Origin: Flavobacterium sp. CF108
GTDB taxonomy: Bacteria; Bacteroidota; Bacteroidia; Flavobacteriales; Flavobacteriaceae
DNA length: 64,000 bases
Direction of reading: 5' to 3'
Assembly (NCBI RefSeq): GCF_900129795.1
Contig: NZ_FQWW01000003.1
Span: forward strand, 1 to 64,000
Shown: positions 17,347 to 25,805 of the stretch, piece after piece
How the letters are laid out: each line of letters begins with the position of its first letter
Position numbering within the stretch: position 1 is the first letter of the stretch
Notes under the pieces: model-generated
Databases searched by the model: none
What the model was told of the DNA's origin: nothing
The model's input: only the letters and a program-made list of their open reading frames with translations
Position numbers and translations under genes: made by a program

Positions 17347-18474
17347 TTATATATCACATAGTTTTTTTGCGGCAGATTCTAAAGTAAAATCGTCTTTGGC
17401 AAAGCAAAAACGTATTAATTTTTGATCTTTATGATCGGAGTAAAAAGTTGAAATAGGAATCGCAGCAACGCCATGATTGATGATTAGATTTTTGCAGAAG
17501 GTTATATCATCTTCATTGGAAATATTGGCATAAGAAGCAACCTGAAAATAAGTTCCTTCACAGGGTTTTAATTCAAATTTGCTGTTTTTGAGAAGTTTTT
17601 GAAAGTAATCTCTTTTTTCCTGATAGAATTTTCCAAGCAAGTTTACATCAACAACATCTAAATATTCGCTGATCGCAAATTGTGAAATACTGTTTACGCT
17701 GAAAACTAAAAATTGATGCACTTTTTTGATTTCCTTCATTAAATATTCGGCAGCAATTGTGTAACCAATTTTCCAGCCTGTAATATGAAATGATTTCCCG
17801 AAAGAAGAAACCATAATACAGCGGTCTAAAAGAAAGCTTTTGGTATGTGCCGAGATATGTTTCTCTTCAAAAGTAATGTATTCATAAACTTCATCAGATA
17901 AAACAATGATATCTGGATATTTTGAAAGTATTTTTTCTAATTGAAGAAAATCAGCTTCTGTTAATATTTTTCCTGTTGGATTATGCGGATTGTTGATGAT
18001 AATCATTCGGCTTTTCTCCGAACAAGCTTTTTCGATTGTCTCCCAATTTGGCGTATAATCGTCATTTAAAGCTACACGAACAGGTTTTGCTTTGCAAAGT
18101 AAAACAGGAGATTCATAAGAATCATAACTTGGATCGAGAATAATTACTTCGTCGTTTTCTTTTACCAAAGCTAAAATAGTAGTAAAAATCCCTTGCGTTG
18201 CGCCCGCTGTAACCAAAAGTTCTAAATCAGGATTGATTGTTCTACTATAAGATTCCTGAATTAACTTCGCAATTTTATTCATCAATGGCGGATAACCTGC
18301 CATCGGTGTATATTGATGTACATTTTCCTTTGATAATCTTGCAACAATATCTGTTAATCTTTCGTCAACAGGAAAATTAGGAAATCCCTGCGAAAGATTT
18401 ATCGCATTGTATTCGGCTGCCATTTTTGACATTACCGTAAAAATGCTTGTAGTTACGTTTGGGAGTTTACTCAT
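17347..18474 (-). CDS. PLP-dependent aminotransferase, methionine/kynurenine type (YbdL-like)
   Basis: A class I/II fold-type I aminotransferase of 375 residues. The N-terminus includes INLSQGFPNFPVDERL. The aldimine Lys is in SSFGKSFHITGWKIGY, the cofactor-binding Asn is in NNPHNPTGKI, and the C-terminal Arg is in LIRFCFAKDD. The pattern resembles the methionine/glutamine aminotransferase group (YbdL, KAT), which deaminates methionine, aromatic amino acids and kynurenine. The exact substrate is not certain. Confidence 0.85.
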   Translation of the reverse strand: MSKLPNVTTSIFTVMSKMAAEYNAINLSQGFPNFPVDERLTDIVARLSKENVHQYTPMAGYPPLMNKIAKLIQESYSRTINPDLELLVTAGATQGIFTTILALVKENDEVIILDPSYDSYESPVLLCKAKPVRVALNDDYTPNWETIEKACSEKSRMIIINNPHNPTGKILTEADFLQLEKILSKYPDIIVLSDEVYEYITFEEKHISAHTKSFLLDRCIMVSSFGKSFHITGWKIGYTIAAEYLMKEIKKVHQFLVFSVNSISQFAISEYLDVVDVNLLGKFYQEKRDYFQKLLKNSKFELKPCEGTYFQVASYANISNEDDITFCKNLIINHGVAAIPISTFYSDHKDQKLIRFCFAKDDFTLESAAKKLCDI

Positions 18475-18520
18475 GTTGAAGTTTGATTAAGGGAAAACTT
18501 GTGTGAGAAAGCAGACAATA

Positions 18521-19312
18521 TTAATTTACAGCTATTGGCATAGAGTACAAAACTCTAACGACCTTATCATTTTGTTTTCCAGGTGTCCATTTTGGAGATT
18601 CTTTTAACACTCTAATAGCTTCTGCACCCGTTCCATACCCAAGGTCTCTTAAGATTTTTATATCAGTTAAAGACCCATCTTTTTCGATAATAAAAGTGGC
18701 GTAAACCCTTCCTTTTAGATCCTTTTGTGGATTTTTATAATTGTCTTTTAAGTATTTATTTAAAGCTTCTTGACCTCCTGGAAATTCAGGTCTTACTTCT
18801 ATACCTGCGGTATTGTAAACAGGGTTTTCATCCTCAATAACTTCTGAAACACGGTTGTTATTATTGCGCTCATAAAATTCTAGGGATTCATCTGAGTTAA
18901 TACCGTTTACAGTTATAGGAAATGAATAATTCCATCTCACATATTTGTTGTCTCTTTTTGCAGGAGTCCATCTAGGAGATAATTTTAATACTCTAATTGC
19001 TTCTTCACCCGTCCCATATCCAATGTCTCTTAAAATTTTTATATCACTTAAAGTTCCATTTGTTTCAACTATAAAAGAGACATACACTTTTCCTTTTAAG
19101 TTTTTCACAATCGGCATTCTATAATTGTTTTTTATAAAATCATTATATAAAGCTTCTGGTCCGCCAGGGAACTCAGGTTGTGAATCCACGCGTGAATTTT
19201 TTGTACTGCTGTTGACTATTGCATCAGGATCTGATTTAATAGTTGGCTCTTTGTGTTGAGAAAAAGTACTTTGTATAAAACAAATTGAAATTAGGAATAA
19301 AATTTTTTTCAT
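18521..19312 (-). CDS. Secreted protein with two tandem TonB C-terminal domains
   Basis: A 263-residue protein with a signal peptide (MKKILFLISICFIQSTFSQ) and no obvious membrane anchor after it. Residues about 41-136 and 171-263 are clear copies of one TonB_C module: each has PEFPGG near its start, then GKVYVSFIVE / GRVYATFIIE, then IKILRD(I/L)GYGTG and a W-T-P motif. The Pro-rich linker and N-terminal anchor of a true energy-coupling TonB are missing. It may therefore be a periplasmic adaptor rather than a transducer. It is followed upstream by an rsmI-like gene at 21 bases. Confidence 0.8.
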   Translation of the reverse strand: MKKILFLISICFIQSTFSQHKEPTIKSDPDAIVNSSTKNSRVDSQPEFPGGPEALYNDFIKNNYRMPIVKNLKGKVYVSFIVETNGTLSDIKILRDIGYGTGEEAIRVLKLSPRWTPAKRDNKYVRWNYSFPITVNGINSDESLEFYERNNNNRVSEVIEDENPVYNTAGIEVRPEFPGGQEALNKYLKDNYKNPQKDLKGRVYATFIIEKDGSLTDIKILRDLGYGTGAEAIRVLKESPKWTPGKQNDKVVRVLYSMPIAVN

Positions 19313-19333
19313 TATGAAGGTTTTGAGATTAGC

Positions 19334-20047
19334 TTACATTTTATGAATAATAAAAATCGTCGGGCGATTATGTAAATCTACTTTTAATTTTTTCCAATCC
19401 GAAATTTTCATTGTTTTAATAAATTCTGTTGGCAGCGTAATATCTGTCGCAATGCATAAATGTGTTGAAGGATTTACGATTTGAAGAATATCTTCAACTA
19501 ATTTATTGTTTCTATAAGGCGTTTCAATAAAAATCTGTGATTGATTTTTATCCTGAGATAATTTCTCAAAATGTCTCAATGCCGATTTTTTCTCGTCTTT
19601 ATCAATAGGTAAATAACCGTTGAAAGTAAAACTCTGACCGTTCATTCCAGAAGCCATCATAGCCAATAGGATAGAAGAAGGACCGACTAAAGGCACAACC
19701 TGAATTCCTTTTTCGTGTGCCAGTTTTACAATTACAGCGCCGGGATCAGCAACGCCCGGACATCCGGCTTCGCTCATTAATCCCATATTTTTTCCTTCTA
19801 ACAAAGGTTTTATAAAATCTAAATGTTCGCTTGGTTCTGTTCTTTTATTTAAGGTAAAAAGTACCAATTCCGATTGTTTTTTTTCAGGATAAACTGCTTT
19901 TATAGATTTTCTGGCTGTTTTATCATTTTCAACAATATAGTGGTCAATAAGTTCTATTGCTCTTCTTACAGTCTGCGGTAAAACATCCATCGGATCGCTT
20001 TCGCCCATTGTGGTTGGAATTAAATATAGTTTTCCTAGGAGTTTCAT
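19334..20047 (-). CDS. RsmI-like SAM-dependent methyltransferase (tetrapyrrole methylase fold)
   Basis: A 237-residue protein with the tetrapyrrole-methylase fold: GKLYLIPTTMGESDP at the start, the glycine-rich MSEAGCPGVADPGA motif around residue 95, LVGPSSILLAMMASG and IFIETPYRNNKLVEDIL. It resembles RsmI, which 2'-O-methylates C1402 of 16S rRNA, but it is shorter and divergent; this short form is found in Bacteroidota, often beside a full RsmI. The substrate is unproven. Confidence 0.82.
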   Translation of the reverse strand: MKLLGKLYLIPTTMGESDPMDVLPQTVRRAIELIDHYIVENDKTARKSIKAVYPEKKQSELVLFTLNKRTEPSEHLDFIKPLLEGKNMGLMSEAGCPGVADPGAVIVKLAHEKGIQVVPLVGPSSILLAMMASGMNGQSFTFNGYLPIDKDEKKSALRHFEKLSQDKNQSQIFIETPYRNNKLVEDILQIVNPSTHLCIATDITLPTEFIKTMKISDWKKLKVDLHNRPTIFIIHKM

Positions 20048-20123
20048 TTTGAGATATTTTATAAATTAAAACAAAAAATGTATTTCAATTATATATTAAG
20101 GTATAATTGAAATACAAATTTAG

Positions 20124-20591
20124 TTATGAATGTTTTTCGATAAGTTTTTGTGCAATTATTTCAGAGACTTCATCCAGCATTTGATACACATTATCAAATC
20201 CGTTAGCGACTCCGTAATAAGGATCTGGAACATCTACATTTTCGTCTGGAAATAATTCGTTTAGAATAAGACGAACTTTATTTTTATGTTCTGGAGTTTT
20301 AGCAAGATGAAGGACGTCGCGTAAATTAGAGCTGTCCATGACGTAGATATAATCAAATTCGTCAAAATCTGAAGCTTTAAATTGTCTTCCTTTTTGACCG
20401 TCAATACATAAACCGTTTTTTTGGGCGACAGCAATCGAACGTTTGTCTGGAGCGTGGCCAATATGCCATGATCCTGTTCCGGCAGAATCAACAATAAATT
20501 TGTCTTTAGGTAATTTTGATGCTAAAATTCCTTCTGCTAAAGGAGATCTGCAGATATTTCCTAAACAAACCATTAAAACTTTTACTGGCAT
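20124..20591 (-). CDS. Low-molecular-weight protein-tyrosine phosphatase
   Basis: A 155-residue protein with the signature loop VCLGNICRSP near the N-terminus (nucleophile Cys9, Arg15) and the general acid in DVPDPYYG near the C-terminus. It dephosphorylates phosphotyrosine, and the in vivo target is unknown. It lies 9 bases after the dnaA stop on the same strand, so it is probably read through from dnaA. Confidence 0.93.
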   Translation of the reverse strand: MPVKVLMVCLGNICRSPLAEGILASKLPKDKFIVDSAGTGSWHIGHAPDKRSIAVAQKNGLCIDGQKGRQFKASDFDEFDYIYVMDSSNLRDVLHLAKTPEHKNKVRLILNELFPDENVDVPDPYYGVANGFDNVYQMLDEVSEIIAQKLIEKHS

Positions 20592-20600
20592 GATTCGCGT

Positions 20601-22028
20601 TTATAGCGTTAGTTTTTTGTTGATGTCTTCGACAAATTTTTTGAATTGTTTGTCTGTAGAAACTAAATTATCAACGGTTTTACATGCATGTAAAACGGTA
20701 GCGTGATCGCGGTCTCCAATTTGTGAGCCAATGTTTGCCAAAGAAGCTTTTGTAAATTTCTTTGCAAAAAACATAGCCAATTGTCTCGCCTGAACAACGT
20801 GTCTTTTTCTGGTTTTAGATTGAAGTGTTTCAATATCCAGCTGAAAATAATCAGACACAATTTTTTGGATATAATCGATAGAGATTTCTCTCTTTACGTT
20901 TTTAACAAATTTTTCAACTACACTTTTTGCTAATTCAATCGTCACTTCTTTTTTGTTGAAAGAAGATTGAGCGATTAAGGAAATAATAGCGCCTTCTAAT
21001 TCTCTTACGTTAGATTTGATATTACGGGCAACATATTCTAAAATATCTTCTGGCATATCAACACCATCACGATATAAAATATTTTTTAAGATCGAGATAC
21101 GGGTTTCATAATCAGGCTGGTGCAATTCTGCAGACAATCCCCATTTAAAACGAGATAATAAACGCTGCTCAATATCCTGCATGTCGACAGGAGCTTTATC
21201 AGAAGTTAAAATTACCTGTTTTCCGTTTTGGTGCAAATAATTGAAAATGTGGAAAAATACGTCTTGAGTTCCAGATTTTCCAGATAAAAACTGAACATCA
21301 TCAATAATCAAAACGTCAATTAATTGGTAAAAGTGAATGAAATCATTACGATTATTCTTTTTAACCGAATCAATATATTGTTGTGTAAAAATCTCGGCAG
21401 AAATATATAAAACCGTTTTTTCAGGATATTTGTCTTTTACTTCAACACCAATAGCGTGTGCTAAGTGTGTTTTTCCTAAACCAACTCCTCCAAAAATCAA
21501 TAACGGATTAAATGAAGTTCCTCCAGGTTTGTTGGCAACGGCCATACCAGCAGAACGGGCTAAACGGTTTGAGTCTCCTTCAAGGAAATTATCAAAGCTG
21601 TAATTAGGGTTTAACTGAGATTCAATTTTTAAATTTCTGATACCCGGAATTACAAACGGATTCTTAAGTTCAGGATTTAAGTTTTTAAACGGAGCGTCAA
21701 CTTCTTGCGGTTTCATAGGAACTCTGTTAGAACTTGGCAGCTGCTCGGTAAACGGCTGTTTATTTCCATAAGTGTTCTCCATTTTAATTTTATAGAGTAA
21801 CTTTGCGTTTTTTCCCAGTTCTTTGGTAAGCGCAACTTTCAATAATTTTACGTAATGCTCTTCGAGCCATTCGTAGAAAAATTTACTTGGTACTTGAATA
21901 TATAACGCGTTGTCGGTTAGCTCAACTGATTTGATTGGTTCAAACCAAGTTTTGTATGCTTGATCTTGAATATTGTCCTTTATAAAAGACAAACAGTTTT
22001 CCCATACCGATTGAGCAGTTTTAGTCAT
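20601..22028 (-). CDS. dnaA: Chromosomal replication initiator DnaA
   Basis: Binds DnaA boxes and melts oriC. It has 475 residues with four domains: an N-terminal DnaB/DiaA-interacting domain (about 1-80), a variable linker, AAA+ (about 135-350; Walker A FGGVGLGKTHLAHA, Walker B LIIDDVQFL, sensor QRLLSRFKWGL) and a C-terminal DNA-binding domain with the DnaA signature GDRDHATVLHACKTV. No dnaN or gyrB lies next to it, and I found no cluster of TTATCCACA boxes nearby, so this locus does not look like a classical dnaA-dnaN origin. The LMW phosphatase gene follows closely. Confidence 0.97.
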   Translation of the reverse strand: MTKTAQSVWENCLSFIKDNIQDQAYKTWFEPIKSVELTDNALYIQVPSKFFYEWLEEHYVKLLKVALTKELGKNAKLLYKIKMENTYGNKQPFTEQLPSSNRVPMKPQEVDAPFKNLNPELKNPFVIPGIRNLKIESQLNPNYSFDNFLEGDSNRLARSAGMAVANKPGGTSFNPLLIFGGVGLGKTHLAHAIGVEVKDKYPEKTVLYISAEIFTQQYIDSVKKNNRNDFIHFYQLIDVLIIDDVQFLSGKSGTQDVFFHIFNYLHQNGKQVILTSDKAPVDMQDIEQRLLSRFKWGLSAELHQPDYETRISILKNILYRDGVDMPEDILEYVARNIKSNVRELEGAIISLIAQSSFNKKEVTIELAKSVVEKFVKNVKREISIDYIQKIVSDYFQLDIETLQSKTRKRHVVQARQLAMFFAKKFTKASLANIGSQIGDRDHATVLHACKTVDNLVSTDKQFKKFVEDINKKLTL

Positions 22029-22064
22029 AGATTCAAATAAATTTTTTTATTATTGATAAAGATT

Positions 22065-22081
22065 CTCCTATAAAATAGGAG
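22065..22081. other. Hairpin in the dnaA leader
   Basis: CTCCTATAAAATAGGAG is a 6-bp perfect hairpin with a 5-base loop about 37 bases upstream of dnaA. It could be an mRNA leader structure or an operator. No T run follows in the dnaA direction. Confidence 0.4.
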
Positions 22082-22214
22082 CAAAATTTTTCCGTTTTTC
22101 AGGATAACAAATATGTGAACAAATTTCTGTAAAAAAAAATATTTTGGTATCTAATTTTATAAAAAAAAGTTGTAAGAGAACTTCAGTAATTTTAATTTTT
22201 TTAATGTATAAATA

Positions 22215-22619
22215 ATGAAAAATCATCAAACGCAAGTGCGTGTTCGTTACTCCGAAACAGACCAAATGGGGGTCGTTTATCACGGAAATTATGTGCCCTA
22301 TTTTGAAATTGGCCGCGTGGAATGGCTTAGGAATAAAGGGATTTCATATGCAAGTATGGAAGAAAGCGGAATTGGACTCCCGATTGTTTCCATGCAAATC
22401 AATTATAAAAAATCAGCGCGTTATGATGAGCTTTTAACAATTCATACAACATTCAAAAGTCAGTCGTCTGTTAAGATTGAATTCGACTGCGAAATCTATA
22501 ATGAAGCAAATGAGTTATTAACAACTGCAGTATTTATTTTAGTATTTATTTCGTTAAAAACGGGTCGCCCAACTGCCCCTCCAGATTATATTTTGGAATT
22601 GTTTAAAACGCTAACGTAA
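22215..22619 (+). CDS. YbgC/FadM-type acyl-CoA thioesterase
   Basis: A 134-residue single hot-dog-fold protein. The 4-hydroxybenzoyl-CoA thioesterase motif VRYSETDQMGVVYHGNY includes the catalytic Asp and HGNY. The following FEIGRVEWLR helix is typical. It hydrolyses acyl-CoA or acyl-ACP; the chain length preferred is unknown. Divergent from dnaA and convergent with yigZ. Confidence 0.92.
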   Translation: MKNHQTQVRVRYSETDQMGVVYHGNYVPYFEIGRVEWLRNKGISYASMEESGIGLPIVSMQINYKKSARYDELLTIHTTFKSQSSVKIEFDCEIYNEANELLTTAVFILVFISLKTGRPTAPPDYILELFKTLT

Positions 22620-22650
22620 TTGTTAAAACGAAGCACGTTTTTATACTAAA

Positions 22651-23283
22651 TTACACAATTTTAATATCGATTTCAAACATTAAATCAAAAATGTCGAATA
22701 TAGATTCGGCATTTTTTTTGCGTGTTTTGGTCATTATCTTGCCAATTGGCAGTCCGGACCCTTCATCGATTTCCATTTCCTGAGAAATTATGTCCAGCTT
22801 TTTTTCCTTTATAACACGCATTACCTTGTTCATGTTTTTGTAATCAAAGGAAATTAAAAACTGCACATCAATTGTTTTTTCAACAATTTCACAAATTTCT
22901 AATGTCATTTGCGCTGTTGTTCTATAAGCAGCAATTAAACCGCCAACGCCTAATTTTGTACCGCCAAAAATACGAACCACAACTACAAGTATATTGGTTA
23001 CGCCAAAAGATTGTATTTGTCCATATATAGGCGCACCGGCAGTATTACTTGGTTCTCCATCGTCGTTGGCACGATAAGAAATTTTTGGAGCCGTACCCAA
23101 TTGATAAGCGTAACAATAATGTACAGCATGCGGATGAAGTTTTCTTAAGTCTTCAATAATCGGTTTTACTTCATCCTCAGTTTCTATAGGAAATGCATAA
23201 CCAAAGAATTTGCTTCCTTTTTCCTTAAAAAGAACTTCCTCAGATTCACTGGCAATGGTTTGATACGTATCGTTATATTCCAA
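22651..23283 (-). CDS. yigZ: YigZ/IMPACT family protein
   Basis: A 210-residue protein with the UPF0029/IMPACT N-terminal domain: GSKFFGYAFP, then HAVHYCYAYQLG, DDGEPSNTAGAPI and VVVRIFGGTKLGVGGLIAAYR. A small ferredoxin-like C-terminal domain follows. The family may bind nucleic acid or translation factors, but its bacterial function is not settled. Confidence 0.92.
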   Translation of the reverse strand: MEYNDTYQTIASESEEVLFKEKGSKFFGYAFPIETEDEVKPIIEDLRKLHPHAVHYCYAYQLGTAPKISYRANDDGEPSNTAGAPIYGQIQSFGVTNILVVVVRIFGGTKLGVGGLIAAYRTTAQMTLEICEIVEKTIDVQFLISFDYKNMNKVMRVIKEKKLDIISQEMEIDEGSGLPIGKIMTKTRKKNAESIFDIFDLMFEIDIKIV

Positions 23284-23310
23284 ATCTTATATTCTAAATT
23301 GTTTTGTTTT

Positions 23311-23456
23311 TTGCCACGAATTCCACGAATTTTTCACGCAGATTCTGCAGATTTAGTTTGTATTATAATCTGCGTAGATCAGCTTAAATCTTTTTAAATC
23401 TGCGTGAAAAAATCATTCTAATCTTAAAATCTGTGTGAATCTTTTTAATCTGTGGC
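23311..23456. repeat. Palindromic repeat, CACGCAGATT / AATCTGCGTG family
   Basis: TTTGCCACGAATTCCACGAA, TTTTCACGCAGATT and CAGATTT on the left pair with AAATCTGCGTGAAAA and AATCTGTGGC on the right. Copies of this family are at 30220-30370, 30436-30585, 57165-57252 and 57576-57662. It fills the whole spacer between yigZ and the HAD gene. Confidence 0.8.
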
Positions 23457-23464
23457 TAAATATA

Positions 23465-24067
23465 TTAAAGTATGTTTTTATCAAACAAATCAACAACATC
23501 TTCCTGTCCAACTTGTAAATTCCAAACATGCAAACCTAATGCTGCAGCGGCATCAGTATTTTCTTTTTTATCATCAACAAATAACGTTTGCTCAGGAATT
23601 AAATTATGTTCATCGATTAAATGTTGAAACGACTCAGCATTTGGTTTTCGTTTTCTGATTTCAAATGAAAAATGAACTTTCTCAAAACAATTATAGAAAT
23701 CAGTATAAAAAGGAATGCCAACCGTTTTTTCAAAAGTAGCAATATGAATAGCATCCGTATTACTTAATAAAAACAAACGGTATTTTTTAGAAAGCTCTTT
23801 TAAGAAATCTAATCGATAAGAAGGGAAATCAGCTAAAACCGCATTCCAGGCTTTTAGGATTTCTTCAATAGAAGCATTTGGAAGCTGTTTTTGAAATCCG
23901 CCTACAAAGTCATCGTATGAAATATCTCCGGTTTCAAACAATAAATTCAAACGGTCAAGTTCGGCATTCCATTCTGTTAAGCCTAAATTTTGCAAACTTG
24001 AAATCGTTCCTTGTTTGTCTAAATTGATAAAAATATCTCCAAAGTCAAAAATTATCGTATCAATCAT
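23465..24067 (-). CDS. HAD family hydrolase (haloacid dehalogenase-like phosphatase)
   Basis: A 200-residue protein. Motif I is atypical: DTIIFDFGDIF has the nucleophile Asp but Gly where many phosphatases have the second Asp (DFGGV/DFG-D type, as in the YihX group). LLSNTDAIH is motif II and FVDDKKENTDAAAALG is motif IV. It resembles YihX-type sugar-phosphate phosphatases. It overlaps the 3' end of ribD by 8 bases; HAD phosphatases of riboflavin synthesis are known, so a role dephosphorylating the RibD product is possible but unproven. Confidence 0.85.
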   Translation of the reverse strand: MIDTIIFDFGDIFINLDKQGTISSLQNLGLTEWNAELDRLNLLFETGDISYDDFVGGFQKQLPNASIEEILKAWNAVLADFPSYRLDFLKELSKKYRLFLLSNTDAIHIATFEKTVGIPFYTDFYNCFEKVHFSFEIRKRKPNAESFQHLIDEHNLIPEQTLFVDDKKENTDAAAALGLHVWNLQVGQEDVVDLFDKNIL

Positions 24068-25109
24068 GGTTTCTTACGTATATTAATTCGTCGTTTTGAA
24101 TATAAGTTTTAATGGCATTTTTCTTTTGAAGTTTTGGTGCTTTTGTACCTTTTTCAAAAATATTTTTTCCAACAAAAAATCTGGCTTCATCCCAAATGTT
24201 TTGATCTATAAAAGACTGCAAAGTCTGTCTTCCGCCTTCAATAATTATAGATTGAATTTGATGCTGATATAAAACAGATAAAATATTCTCAATCATTTTT
24301 TTATTAAAATCTATCTTTTCAAAAATCGTGTTTTCAGTCGAAACATTATTTTCAAATTTCGAAAATACAATCGTTTTTACACTGTCATCAAAAACAAAAC
24401 TATTTTTTGAAATTCGATTGTTTTGATCTAAAATCACCCGAACCGGATTATTTCCTGACCAATCACGAACATTTAATTTCGGATTATCATCAACAATTGT
24501 CTGCGTGCCAGCTAAAATAGCCTGCTCTTCACTTCGCCATTTATGAACCAATTGTCTGGAATATTGATTAGTAATCCAAACTGGTTTACGTTCCTGATTT
24601 TCTTGTTTTTCGGGAGCTAAAAATCCGTCCTGACTTTCTGCCCACTTTAATATAATATAAGGTCTCTTTTTTTGATGAAAAGTAAAAAAACGTTTGTTGA
24701 GCTCGTTGCATTCATCTTCTAAAATGCCTACGGTTACATTTGCTCCGGCCTCAACCAATTTTTTAATTCCTTTTCCGGCTACTCTTTCATTAGGATCAAC
24801 CGTTCCAATAACCACATTAGGAATTTCATTTGCAATAATTAAATCACAGCAGGGAGGCGTTTTTCCAAAATGCGAGCAAGGTTCTAAACTCACATAAATA
24901 GTTGCTTTTTTTAATAGCGACTTATTTTTTACAGATCGAACCGCATTTACTTCGGCGTGTGGTTCGCCTGCTTTTTTGTGCCAGCCTTCGCCAATAATTT
25001 TATCTTCATAAACAATTACACTGCCTACCATTGGGTTTGGATAAGTTGTTCCAAAACCATTTTTAGCAAGTTCAATGCATCGTTTGATATATTTCTCATG
25101 TATATTCAC
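24060..25109 (-). CDS. ribD: Bifunctional riboflavin biosynthesis protein RibD
   Basis: Deaminates and then reduces the diaminohydroxyphosphoribosyl-aminopyrimidine intermediate of riboflavin synthesis. The deaminase domain (about 1-145) carries the zinc/catalytic HAEVNAVR and PCSHFGKTPPC. The reductase domain (about 150-349) carries RPYIILKWAESQDGF and IIEGGRQTLQSF. The frame is open to 25175, but RibD homologues begin where the GTG at 25109 gives VNIHEKYIKRCIELAKNGFG. The ATG in this region (25099) is out of frame. A perfect -7 element ends 4 bases before that GTG, so the mRNA is probably leaderless. No FMN riboswitch is seen. Confidence 0.92.
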   Translation of the reverse strand: MNIHEKYIKRCIELAKNGFGTTYPNPMVGSVIVYEDKIIGEGWHKKAGEPHAEVNAVRSVKNKSLLKKATIYVSLEPCSHFGKTPPCCDLIIANEIPNVVIGTVDPNERVAGKGIKKLVEAGANVTVGILEDECNELNKRFFTFHQKKRPYIILKWAESQDGFLAPEKQENQERKPVWITNQYSRQLVHKWRSEEQAILAGTQTIVDDNPKLNVRDWSGNNPVRVILDQNNRISKNSFVFDDSVKTIVFSKFENNVSTENTIFEKIDFNKKMIENILSVLYQHQIQSIIIEGGRQTLQSFIDQNIWDEARFFVGKNIFEKGTKAPKLQKKNAIKTYIQNDELIYVRNHD

Positions 25110-25113
25110 CCTG

Positions 25114-25121
25114 CAAAAGTA
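25114..25121 (-). promoter_or_regulatory. -7 element abutting the ribD start
   Basis: The minus strand reads TACTTTTG, a full match to TAnnTTTG, then CAGG, then the GTG start codon. With the usual spacing, transcription would begin at or within a base or two of the start codon. Confidence 0.6.
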
Positions 25122-25205
25122 ATTATTTTTGAGTTTTGAGTCTAATATTGCAATTATTGTTGTGAAACAAAACAAAATGTTATGAAACTATCGGAAAAGT
25201 ATTTT

Positions 25206-25213
25206 TATTTTTG
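25206..25213 (+). promoter_or_regulatory. Putative -7 element for the GNAT gene at 25236
   Basis: TATTTTTG followed by TAGATAC fits TAnnTTTG, with the ATG 22 bases after it. No clear -33 element was identified. Confidence 0.45.
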
Positions 25214-25235
25214 TAGATACAAGTGAAGAAATAAA

Positions 25236-25727
25236 ATGAGAAATTGGATTATCAGAAAAATTGAAAAAGAAGACAATCAAGCAGTTGCAAAATTAATACG
25301 ATCTGTTTTTGATGAAATGGAAATTCCAAAAGTAGGAACCGCTTACGAAGATCCGTATTTAGATTTAATGTTTGAAGAATACAATAAACCGCAATCAGTC
25401 TATTTTGTAGTTGAAAGTGAAGGCAAAATTTTAGGCTGTGCCGGAATTGCACCGTTAGAAAATGGAGATCCTAAAATTTGTGAATTGCAAAAAATGTATT
25501 TTTTACCAGAAGTTCGCGGACTAGGAATTGGAAGTAAAATGATGGATAAATGCTTAGAACAGGCAAGAATTTTTGGTTTTGAAAAATGTTACATAGAAAC
25601 AATGCCGTTTATGCATGCCGCACAAAAATTATATAAAAAATCAGGTTTTGAATATTTAGATGCACCAATGGGTTGTACCGGGCATAATTCTTGCCCTGTC
25701 TGGATGTTGAAAAATTTGCAGAACTAA
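25236..25727 (+). CDS. GNAT family N-acetyltransferase
   Basis: A 163-residue acetyltransferase. The acetyl-CoA motif is MYFLPEVRGLGIGSKMMDKC (about residues 89-108). The C-terminal MHAAQKLYKKSGFEYLDAP is the usual beta-bulge segment. Bacteroidota proteins of this type resemble phosphinothricin/amino-acid acetyltransferases, but the substrate is unknown. Three other GNAT genes lie in the window, with no strong similarity to this one. Confidence 0.88.
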   Translation: MRNWIIRKIEKEDNQAVAKLIRSVFDEMEIPKVGTAYEDPYLDLMFEEYNKPQSVYFVVESEGKILGCAGIAPLENGDPKICELQKMYFLPEVRGLGIGSKMMDKCLEQARIFGFEKCYIETMPFMHAAQKLYKKSGFEYLDAPMGCTGHNSCPVWMLKNLQN

Positions 25728-25805
25728 TTGTAATGAATTGGTTTTGTGAAATATTTATGTGAAGAATAATTAGCTTTGGCTGAAAAATAATACGCAATAA
25801 ACGTA

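Noticed and set aside
22100..22125. Possible DnaA box TGTGAACAA and TTATCC-like words in the dnaA spacer
   Set aside because: Single near-match, no cluster and no AT-rich repeats typical of oriC.
23311..23458. Long hairpin as a possible riboswitch or sRNA
   Set aside because: Sequence recurs at other loci as a REP-like repeat; no conserved riboswitch core was seen.
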